NCBI GenBank assembly: GCA_034231615.1
Contig: CM067312.1
Coordinates: forward strand, 937,501 to 1,001,500
From: Meghimatium bilineatum
Taxonomy: Eukaryota > Mollusca > Gastropoda > Stylommatophora > Philomycidae
Length of the DNA stretch: 64,000 nt
Direction: 5' to 3'
The position numbers and the translations under genes were made by a program. Below the pieces are notes generated by a model that saw only the letters and a program-made list of their open reading frames with translations, was not told where the DNA came from and made no database searches. Shown piece after piece: positions 54,793 through 64,000 of this stretch. Numbering within the stretch: the first letter of the stretch is position 1; every line of letters starts with the position of its first letter.

Positions 54793-57515
54793 TTAGTTAT
54801 TCGTTGGATCATCATCATTGCACTCCGGACAAGTCCATAGGTGCTCAGATCTTTCCTTGAGTGAATCCGCAATTACACGTTGACTGACAGTCCCAGTACG
54901 TTGTTGATTGACCATCATTCTTTTTCGCCCACGAAAACTCTCCTTTCTAGCGACACCACATTTCAAACCAAGTTCCTTTACTCTAATCATAGAACAAGAG
55001 CCATGGTCACTTGTACAGTCATTTGTTCGTGCGTTTTCCCGTAGGGCATTCAAAATGTCTGCCCGGTCCATCGCTCCACCAACCGCCGTAGTAGCAGCGT
55101 GGGCGGCCAAACTATCTGCTCTTTCATTACCCCGGACTCCCGCGTGTCCCGGCACAAAAGTAAAAGTCACTGTACGCACACAGGAATTATTCATTGCATC
55201 CAGCCACTGTTCTCGAACGTACCCCGTCTGAACGTTCACAATCATGTTCATGGAGTCACTGAGGATACAGGCATGCTCGCAGACAGTCTGTGAGCAGACC
55301 CATTGCAAAGCTTTGGTCACCGCCAGAATCTCCATTGTCAAGCTGCTTGTCGTCTGAACGAATGCACCACTTTCCTCTCTGATAGTCTCCCCCAACCTTT
55401 GAGCCATGAAAGCCCAGGAACTCCTGAAGTGTCTCTCAACCGACCCATCTGTATATATAACTATATCACCTTCCCTGGAATTCTCACTGATCAGAGCGAG
55501 CACCTCCGACTCGACCACTGTCGGACACCATTCCCTGCACTCTCTATTGAGTGTTATTACTCCTTCGAAGGCTTTTGGATAATCCGAGGGTGCCAGACTC
55601 CATTCGGCACCAGGTAGTATATCCTCCAATCTGCAGACACTCTGTATAACGTCCTCTGCGCGCCCCATCCACGACTTTCCTCTCTTTAGTCGACTTCCTT
55701 TCATTTTGATAATTTCTGGGTGTAGAGGGTGCTCTTTATCAGCGGTGATTTTTAGGTAGTCCCGCGCCCTGCACATTTGTATTCTTTGCTCCGCAGTTGG
55801 GCAATCAAGTAGGTATCGCATAGCCCGAGCCGACGTATCTCTCGTGCACCCCAAAATAATTCACATTGCTTCCTTTTGGATTCTATCCAATCTTTCTGTT
55901 TGAGTTTGACTCAGTGTCAGAATTGCCAGTGCGTACTCTACTACCGCCACCACCAATCCCTGACACAGCAGAAATAGCAGTCTCCGTTCGCATTGAGCAG
56001 CAGCCATAACTTTCATCGCCGCAAGACCTTTATAAGCCATTACAATTATGTGGTCAACATGATCTTTGAAACTCAGACTTCTGTCCAACATGACCCCCAA
56101 GTACTTCATTGTGCAGGTTCTCTCGAGGACATCCCCTCTCAAAGTAACCGATGGCGTGGACGTGTTCACTATGTGATTGTTTAGGGAAAACCATGTTATC
56201 GATGCCTTTGATGGATTAACAAAAGCTCCAGAATTACTGCAACATTCTCCTATACGATCAAGCTCCCTCTGCAAATTTCTGGCAATTGTTTCTCTATCTC
56301 TGCCCTGCCTATATACCAATATGTCATCAGCATAAGACATGGTTCTCCCTGGTCCTGCAATCTGACAGCTTGTAATTTGAACTGTATACACATTGAATAG
56401 TACTGGGGACAGAGGTGACCCCTGTGGTAGTCCTGGATTTGTAACTGTTGGTGGTGAAGACCAACTCCCACACCTAAGAACAACCTGTCTCTGATAAAGT
56501 GCAGAGACAATCCACCTGACAACAAATGGACTTACTTGGAGTTGCAGCATTATGGTCATCCAGAAATCCAAAGGCGCTCTGTTATAAGCATCCTCCAGGT
56601 CTATTGCAGCAGCGCATGTCTCCATTCGTTTGTCAAAACCTTCGAAAACGTCCTGCGTGAACACGGCAGCATTGTGCCAAGTCTGCTTACCTGGATGATA
56701 ACCTCCCAATGTTGATGGTAGTCTATTATTCTTTTCTAGATGTAGGGACAATTTCCTCGCCACAATCTTTTCTAACAACTTGTCGATAATATTCTGCATG
56801 GTTATGAGTCTGAAACCCTGTATCTTAGCATGACTCTTGCCAGGCTTGGGTAGTGGGATCAAGTAACTATGCAACCAGTCCTCCTCTACTTTGCCGTTCG
56901 CTAGGCTCTTTTTGAACAACATTGCCAGCTCCTTAAGGTCTTCGTCTGACCTGCCTTTGAGATCATCATACATAATGCCGTCAGGTCCTGGCGCAGAGTT
57001 TCTTGATCTTTTCAGTACTGCTGTAATATCTTCAAGAGTAATTACATTATCGCTTTCCAAAGCTTGCTCCTTGCACATGTCTGTGACTGTTTTCGTGATT
57101 TTATTGTAATTCACTAAATTGCTCTGACCGATTTGTGCCTTGTAATGAGCTAGCAGTGCTGCACCCTTATTCTCATCTGTCTTCTGCCATACTAAGTCTG
57201 TGCTTTGAAAATTGGGGATTGTTATACGCTTCCTTGGGTCGTTCATTGATTTATGCAGGCGCCAGAACAGCTTTAATGACTTTTCTTTTGCAATCTCATG
57301 ACAAAAGTCTTCCCATTTTTTTTCCCTTCGCAGCCTTAGCAATATCTTTAAATTCTTGACCCCTGTCGTCTTTGGCCTGTTTTAATTGCACAAGATCTGG
57401 CTGTGTTGTCACTTTTTTCCTTGCTTTCTGCCACTCTGCAACTGCGCTACGTTTACTCTTCCGTGCACTTTGGACTTCATCATTCCACCAGAGGGGGGGG
57501 GGGTTGATTCCACAT
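54793..57515 (-). mobile_element. I/Nimbus-like non-LTR retrotransposon, 5'-truncated, nearly intact ORF2
   Basis: Read downward from 57515. The linker starts WWNDEVQSARKSKR; an 8-base A run (57316-57323 on the + strand as T) causes a frameshift before KKWEDFCHEIAKEK. The reverse transcriptase runs 57342-55861: SAPGPDGIMYDDL, LIPLPKPGK, AIDLEDAYNRAPL (motif A), GLPQGSPLSPVLFNVYT (motif B), YADDILVY (motif C, catalytic Asp pair intact) and KYLGVMLDRSLSF. One in-frame TGA at 55861-55863 separates it from the next open stretch, 55854-54793. RNase H follows with all catalytic motifs (IYTDGS, TMEILAV, LSDSMNM, PGHAGVRGNERADSLA), then the C-terminal SEHLWTCPECND and the stop. The endonuclease and ORF1 are missing. 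It lies inside a 17-bp array and is the youngest mobile element here. Confidence 0.92.
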
Positions 57516-57539
57516 TTGTGCCTTGGTTGCGTGTTCTCT

Positions 57540-57618
57540 ATGTAATAATGTTAGTTTATCAATAATGTTAGTTTATCTATAATGTTAGTTTATCTATAAT
57601 GTTAGTTTATCTATAATG
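57540..57618. repeat. 17-bp minisatellite, right part of the split array
   Basis: Four to five units of taatgttagtttatcta, the same monomer as at 54315-54792. Confidence 0.93.
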
Positions 57619-57649
57619 TGTGCAGTATAAATCTAATCTCATATACAGA

Positions 57650-58292
57650 TAAACATTGCACTACACAAATCACATTCAACGTTTGAACCTAAAGATCTTT
57701 ATCAAGAGACAAACAAATCATCAAAAGACGACGAATGGAAAAATTATCACAACATCCAACGGAAATATGGAAATTACCATTTACGCGATAATATGTAAAC
57801 GCTGAGGCAAACAGTACATCAGGAAAACCATCCTACGATTGAGCGATCGCTTTTGTAACTATCTTCATGACATCAAGCACAGAACACCCACTCCTGTGGC
57901 CCAACACTTCAACGGCGAAGGTCATCATGGTGCTTTTGATATTCAAGTCACCGATATCAGATCTTGCACCACAAATGACAGATCTAGGTATGCTCTAGAA
58001 ATTCGTCTCAGTTTTGAATAGGGTACACTCAAGCCTTTTGGACTCAATTCCGACCACTCTTATGTCTAGTACTGGGTTGGTGTGGTCTTTGTCTTTATTC
58101 TTTTTGTTCCGTCATTTACTCATCTTTTTGTTCGTTTCGTTTCCACATATATTTACGTATCATTTTCATATGTCCGTTGGATGTTGTGATAATTTTTCCA
58201 TTCGTCGTCTTTTGATGTTTTGTTTGTGTCTTGATAAAGACCTTTTGGTTGAAACGTTGAATGTGATTTGTGTATTGTAATTTTTATGATTT
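57650..58292 (+). mobile_element. Penelope-like element 3' fragment between inverted repeats
   Basis: Two near-identical arms of about 140 bases in opposite orientation (about 57655-57800 and 58125-58290) share cacaaatcacattcaacgtt, catcaaaagacgacgaatgg and aaaaattatcacaacatcca. Between them the + strand reads LSDRFCNYLHDIKHRTPTPV, AQHFNGEGHHGAFDIQ and, after a TAG stop at 58019-58021, GTLKPFGLNSD. This is the C-terminal GIY-YIG-domain end of Penelope-like proteins (pattern RF..H..DI....TPVA.HFN..GH and LGTL.PYGLN). The reverse transcriptase is absent. Inverted terminal repeats are a known architecture of Penelope elements. Confidence 0.8.
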
Positions 58293-58870
58293 CTCGTGTG
58301 CTCATCATTGCCCATCATTACCTACTAGTTTTAGATATAGTCTATCGTGTCTCATTGAAGCGATATATAAACCTGTGTTTTACGTAAGTCTAATTATTGT
58401 TACGTTTCACGCAGTTACCTTGTATTGATTGTCATATTGAATAAACATTGACAGCTTCCACGCTAATCTAGTTTAGGTATATATATATATAGTTTTATAT
58501 CTGCATTCTTACATTGACACAGTTGATGGGTGTAGTTACTGGCAGTACTGTTGTCTATCGCTATCGCATGATGACCCACCATCACCTCCCCGATTTAATG
58601 GGAGATAACCTTTGTTTATTTCTACTTGCTTGATAAATGCAGTTACTTCGCTTAGAGGTGTCTTCCACACACATATTTATTTATGTCTAGAAATGTGTGT
58701 ATGTTTCAATAACAGTGACTGACAGGGGAGGGGGTTGCTTGTTTCAATAACAGTGACTGACAGGGGGGGGGGATGCTAGTTTCAGGAACGAACATTTATT
58801 TTAATCTGCACGTCTTTCTAGAAGTATCTTTGTTCTTTTTTACTTCTTTATTGACTATCTACCTCCCAGC
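58293..58870. other. spacer
   Basis: No gene recognised. A two-copy duplication (tttcaataacagtgactgac) with adjoining poly-G runs lies at 58706-58770, and a TA run near 58480. Confidence 0.45.
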
Positions 58871-58879
58871 ATGTATGTC

Positions 58880-60425
58880 TCCTAGAATGTCATACCTCCC
58901 ATAACATATGTCCCTCAGCATCTCTGCTTATAAAAATGTATGTCTAGCAGTATGTTTGCCTCCCAAATTGTCTATCTCAAGAATTTCTGCATCTCAGCAT
59001 ATCCGCATCACAGAATATCTGTCTTCCAGATGTTTCTCTCCAATAGCGACTTCCTGCCAGAATGCTTCCCAGCATGTCTGTCTCCTAGAATGTCTGCCTC
59101 TCAGCAGTCTGTCTCCTAGAATGTCTGCCTCTCAGCAGTCTGTCTCCTAGAATGTCTGCCTCTCAGCAGTCTGTCTCCTAGAATGTCTGCCTCTCAGCAG
59201 TCTGTCTCCTAGAATGTCTGCCTCTCAGCAGTCTGTCTCCTAGAATGTCTGCCTCTCAGCAGTCTGTCTCATAGAATGTCTGACTCTCAGTAGTCTGTCT
59301 CCTAGAATGTCTGCCTCTCAGCAGTCTGTTTCCTAGAATGTCTGCCTCTCAGCAGTCTGTCTCCTAGAATGTCTGCCTCTCAGCAGTCTGTCTCCTAGAA
59401 TGTCTGCCTCTCAGCAGTCTGTCTCCTAGAATGTCTGCCTCTCAGCAGTCTGTCTCCTAGAATGTCTGCCTCTCAGCATCTGTAATATTCAAAGATGTAT
59501 ATCTAGAAGCATGTCTGAATACCAAAATGTCTTTCTTAACGGAATGTCTGCCTCCCAGAATATGCCACAAAGACTATCTGCCTACCAGAATGTCTGTCGC
59601 TAGGAATGTCTGCTCCCAGAATGTATGTCTCCAAGAATATCTACCTCTCATAATGTCTGCATCTCAAATAATCTGACACAAAGAATGTCTGCCTCTGAGA
59701 ATTTCTGTCTCTCAGAATGTTTATCTTTCAAAATGTCTGCCTCCCAGAATATATGCCTCCAAGAATATCTGAGTCCCAGAATAACTGCTTCTCAGAATGT
59801 CTGTCTTCCAGAATATTTCACACAACGTATGTGTGCCACCCAGAATAATTGTCTCTCATGATGTCGGCCTCTCAGAATATCGATCATCAAGAATGTCTGT
59901 TTCCCAGAATGTCTGTTTCCCAGAATTTCTGTCTTTCATAATATCTGTTGCCAAGAAAATATGCCTCCCAGAAAGTTTACCTACCAGAATAACTGTCACC
60001 AAAAATGTCTGCCTCCCAGAATGGCTGCCTTCCAGAATATCTGTCTCCCAGAATGTCTGCCTACCACAATCACTGTCACCAATAATGTCTGCCTGAAAGA
60101 ATGTCTACCTCTCAGAGTTTTTGACACAACGAATGTGTGCCTTCCAGAATATCTGACACCAAGTATTTCTGCCTCCGAGAATATATGTTAGCATGAATGT
60201 CTGCCTCCCTGAATATCTGCCTATCAGAATGTCTGTCTCTAAGAAGGTCTACCTGCGCCAGAATATATATACCACCAATAATAACTGCCTTTAATAATTT
60301 ATGTCACCAAAAATATCTGCCTCCCATAATGTCTGCCTCCCAGAATGTCAGCCTCCCAGAATGTCTGCCTCCCACAATGCCTATCTCCCAGAACATCTAC
60401 ATCCTAGAATATCTTCAGAGTTGTG
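58880..60425. repeat. degenerate 15-16-bp repeat field
   Basis: Diverged copies of ccagaatgtctgcctcc fill the region; forward frames over it are artefacts. Nested in it is the homogeneous 31-bp array at 59075-59478. Confidence 0.9.
59075..59478. repeat. 31-bp minisatellite, about 13 copies, a dimer of the surrounding repeat
   Basis: Unit tctgtctcctagaatgtctg plus cctctcagcag equals two diverged 15-16-bp monomers. This is a recent expansion of a dimer inside the older degenerate field. Confidence 0.95.
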
Positions 60426-61352
60426 TCATCCCCCACACATTTGTCTTGATTTACCCACAAACAAAAGTGATGATCTAATTAACTGTCTAACTAACGTATT
60501 CATGTCATGTTTGTATATAATGTTACAGTTGGTTACACCCAATAAATATATACTTTATTTGTGTAAGCCATTTCCACGTTTATACACGAATTAATTCCTT
60601 CGATCTTTGTCGACATGCTAATTATTGTGTATCGAGAAAAGAAATTTTGCTACTAAAGACATTACACCGGATACAACACTAAACACCGCCTGTCTTATGT
60701 TCAACAATGCAAAACAATGCAATTTTACCCTTAAATCATACCAATTATTTGATAAATCAATCATTCGTACATAAGGTATTATAATTGAATGTAAACATCT
60801 TTAAAATGTGTGTGAGGTGTGTATTAACAAGGAGACTTTTGATATATATGGCCAAATAAAGAGAATTAAAACCAATGACAAGTTTAATAACAATTTTAAT
60901 TCATAGAGTCTACATCATTGCAAATGCACACACAAAATGTCTATTATATGCGTTATATATTTGCTGAATCATCATTTTGATGGTGCATAAAGATAGTGAA
61001 ACTTGAGATAGCTGCATTATGCGCCAAACCAAACATTGTCAATGTCTGACAAGAAATATGGATATGTCATTTATCTCACTTTTCATAGCATCATATCACG
61101 TGATACATCGGAGTTGATCCGATTCAAACTGTACATTAAAGCTCTCCAATCACAGTCAAGTTTTCAACACAACCCAACCAATAAACAGCGTGCATCAATC
61201 TGAACACTGCAGACATCAGACAGCAAATAACAGGACCAGAGAATAAAGTCTGCTATCTTCCATTAAAACTGAATAAGCAAGGACTGCCTATTTTCTATAC
61301 ATCTGCATAAAATGGCGTGCATTTGTTATTCATAAAATACATCCTCATCTTA
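60426..61352. other. spacer without recognised gene
   Basis: AT-rich single-copy sequence; no open frame of note. Confidence 0.5.
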
Positions 61353-61354
61353 TT

Positions 61355-61846
61355 ATACAGATGATATAACAAGGTCACCTTGTCAGACAGATGATATAAC
61401 TAGGTCACCTTGTCAGACAGATGATATAACAAGGTCACCTTGTTAGACAGATGATATAACTAGGTCACCTTGTCAGACAGAGGATATAACTAGGTCACCT
61501 TGTCAGACAGATGATATAACTAGGTCACCTTGTCAGACAGATGATATAACTAGGTCACCTTGTCAGACAGATGATATAACTAGGTCACCTTGTCAGACAG
61601 ATGATATAACTAGGTCACCTTGTCAGACAGATGATATAACTAGGTCACCTTGTCAGACAGATGATATAACAAGGTCACCTTGTTAGACAGATGATATAAC
61701 TAGGTCACCTTGTCAGACAGATGATATAACTAGGTCACCTTGTCAGACAGATGATATAACTAGGTCACCTTGTCAGACAGATGATATAACTAGGTCACCT
61801 TGTCAGACAGATGATATAACTAGGTCACCTTAATAGAGAAATTTTA
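61355..61846. repeat. 30-bp minisatellite, about 16-17 copies, with palindromic core
   Basis: Unit agacagatgatataactagg plus tcaccttgtc. Units with aacaaggtcaccttgtt (about 61368, 61428 and 61668) contain a perfect 8+1+8 palindrome. The tail decays at 61830-61900. Confidence 0.96.
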
Positions 61847-62044
61847 CAAAGTGGTCACCTTATTAGAGAAATGGTGCAACGTGGTCACCATATTAGAAAA
61901 TGATATAATCCCATCAGTTAGAAATATGATATAAGTTGAGTAGAAATGTACAAATACGTTTCCATAAAATATCATCATTATCATGTGTCTTGAGAAGACT
62001 AATACATGTCAGCTATCAATGAACACGAAGAGATAACAATACAC

Positions 62045-62150
62045 ATTTACAAACTAAACATCTACAAACTAAACATCTACAAACTAAACATCAACAAACT
62101 AAACATCAATAAACTAAACATCTACAAACTAAACATCTACAAACTATGTA
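62045..62150. repeat. 15-bp repeat, 7 copies
   Basis: Unit aaactaaacatctacaaact region, period 15 (ctacaaactaaacat). Confidence 0.93.
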
Positions 62151-62518
62151 CTAAGTTCTACAAAATAATGTAAATATTGTAAAATAATATTGAAACAAAC
62201 AGCAGAGTTAGTATTTACACATTTGATTTGATTAACTTTTTCATCCATTTCAATAATTTGATTTGAACCGTGTATTGTGTTTTTCAATGACATCAATATG
62301 GCGTTGAAAGCAACGGAGATTTATCGGTCGTATGTTAGGACCTGGCTGATATTACGTAGTTTATGTGGTAGACGTCATAGCCATGACGATAGCGTGCAGT
62401 TTATAGAAAATATATTGTCCATTTGCATCGTATATGCCATAGCGTTGATAGTATTAATGTTATGATAGTATTAATGTTATGATAGTATTAATTTTATTGT
62501 TGATGAAGTGTATACAAG
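62151..62518. other. spacer with a short 17-bp triplication
   Basis: Gatagtattaatgttat occurs three times (62444-62495). The 62-codon frame 62277-62465 ends in a hydrophobic stretch but has no recognised homology. Confidence 0.4.
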
Positions 62519-62519
62519 G

Positions 62520-62672
62520 GAAGCAGAACTTTCGACAGATTGTACGCAAATGTGTGGCGTAGAAATGGCATTAACATGCAGACTAAGCTGAAAGTTTACA
62601 GAGCAGTGGTACTTCCAGTGCTGTTATACGCTAGTGAAACATGGACTGCGTATAGACGTCATGTGAGGAAAT
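62520..62672 (+). pseudogene. non-LTR retrotransposon C-terminal scrap
   Basis: FDRLYANVWRRNGINMQTK, then LKVYRAVVLPVLLYASETW and TAYRRHVRK. LKVYRAVVLP.LLY..ETWT.YRRH is a highly conserved stretch after the RT domain of a widespread animal non-LTR family. It is only about 50 codons, with no flanking continuation. Confidence 0.75.
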
Positions 62673-62674
62673 AA

Positions 62675-62965
62675 TACATGTTTGCATATAGACTAGAGAA
62701 CATACGTATGTTTCTGTATATAGACTAGAGATCATATGTACATGTCTGCATATATACTAGAGAACTAGAGAACATATGTTGATGTCTGTATATAGACTGG
62801 AGAATATACGTAGATGTCTGAATATAGATTAGAAAATATACGTAGATTTCTGTGTGCTGACTAGAAATCATATGTACATGTCTGCATATAGACTAGAGAA
62901 CATACATTGATGTCTGTATATAGACTGAAGAATATACGTAGATGTCTGTATGTAGACTTATTGGT
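62675..62965. repeat. degenerate about 36-bp minisatellite, about 8 copies
   Basis: Units share tagatgtctgtatatagact and agagaa(c/t)ata, with many substitutions. Confidence 0.82.
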
Positions 62966-63164
62966 AATTTCAGCCTTCAAGTTACATTTTTGCGAAAATA
63001 TACAAACAAAAACCCAGAAAACAAGCAGCACAAGTTAATGTATTTTCTATTTATCTAGAATTACGCAACAAAACACAAACAGGCAACTGTACAAACACAT
63101 CTTCAACTTGAGAACACGTGATATGCTATTTCTAGAGATGCCAAAAAGGTATCATTAACATGCA

Positions 63165-64000
63165 AGGAGAATCTGAACAAATGTTATAAATGTCAAGGAG
63201 AATCTGAACACATGTCATCAAATGTCAAGGAGAATCTGAACACATGTCATCAAATGTCAAGGAGAATCTGAACACATGTCATGCTATGTCATGGAGAATC
63301 TGAACAAAATGTCATGCTATGTCAAGGAGAATCTGAACAAAATGTCATGCTATGTCAAGGATAATCTGAACACATGTCATGCTATGTCAAGGAGAATCTG
63401 AACACATGTCATGCTATGTCAAGGAGAATCTGAACAAAATGTCATGCGATGTCAAGGAGAATCTGAACAAAATGTCATGCTATGTCAAGGAGAATCTGAA
63501 CAAAATGTCAAGCTATGTCAAGGATAATCTGAACAAAATGTCATGCTATGTCAAGGAGAATCTGAACACATGTCATGCTATGTCAAGGAGAATCTGAACA
63601 AAATGTCATGGGATGTCAAGGAGAATCTGAACAAAATGTCATGCTATGTCAAGGATAATCTGAACAAAATGTCATGCTATTTCAAGGAGAATCTGAACAA
63701 AATGTCATCAAATGTCAAGGAGAATCTGAACAAAATGTCATGCTATGTCAAGGAGAATCTGAACAAAATGTCATGCTGTGTCAAGGATAATCTGAACAAA
63801 ATGGCATGCTATGTCAAGGAGAATCTGAACAAAATGTCATCAAATGTCAAGGAGAATCTGAACAAAATGTCATGCTATGTCAACGAGAATCTGAACAAAA
63901 TGTCATGCTATGTCAAGGATAATCTGAACTAAATGTCATGCTATGTCAAGGAGAATCTGAACAAAATGTCATCAAATGTCAAGGAGAATCTGAACAAAAT
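63165..64000. repeat. 33-bp minisatellite, about 25 copies, running off the window
   Basis: Unit atgtcaaggagaatctgaac plus aaaatgtcatgct. Variants tcatcaa, tcatgct and ggataat are interspersed. Open frames (11-codon repeat) are artefacts. Confidence 0.96.

Noticed and set aside
54908..55617. + strand frames inside the I-like element
   Set aside because: Antisense shadows of RNase H on the - strand.

Overview
The window is eukaryotic nuclear DNA from an invertebrate, most likely a lophotrochozoan and probably a mollusc. The evidence is an intron-split neuropeptide GPCR with matching intron phases, relics of non-LTR retrotransposons (RTE/BovB-like and I/Nimbus-like), a Helitron helicase and a Penelope-like element, and an extreme load of minisatellites. 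The species assignment is inference. There are no bacterial-style genes or operons. Most long open frames are read-through of tandem repeats.

The only recognisable host gene is the 3' half of a cholecystokinin/sulfakinin-type receptor on the + strand. Three exons, 29986-30173 (TM3-TM4), 32079-32259 (second extracellular loop and TM5) and 34482-35113 (third intracellular loop, TM6, TM7, tail and stop), join in matching phase. The exons encoding the N-terminus and TM1-TM2 were not found and probably lie before the window. Both introns and the presumed 3' UTR are full of minisatellites. One of these, an 11-copy 60-bp array at 32207-32876, is built from the end of the TM5 exon plus its own splice donor.

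Layout: 1-2.2 kb small arrays; 2.2-2.8 kb RTE relic; 3.1-8.2 kb two degraded Helitron Rep/helicase copies on the - strand, broken up by five minisatellites; 8.6-12.5 kb arrays; 12.5-19 kb spacer with a dispersed tandem-core element, a 17-bp array and an I-like 3' relic; 19-21.2 kb arrays and an I-like RNase H relic containing two arrays; 21.5-28.7 kb microsatellites and four RT relics; 29-36.4 kb a second tandem-core element and the receptor; 36.8-48.6 kb arrays; 48.6-54.3 kb spacers, a 26-bp array and RT relics; 54.8-57.5 kb a nearly intact I-like retrotransposon inserted inside a 17-bp array; 57.6-58.3 kb a Penelope-like fragment between inverted repeats; 58.9-64 kb arrays and one more RT scrap.

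The main pattern is that many minisatellites were seeded in place inside protein-coding sequence. In the Helitron copies, the I-like RNase H and the receptor exon, the repeat unit translates to the residues expected at that exact point of the protein, and the next conserved motif resumes after the array. The window therefore captures the birth of minisatellites in coding DNA, in mobile elements and in one apparently functional host gene.
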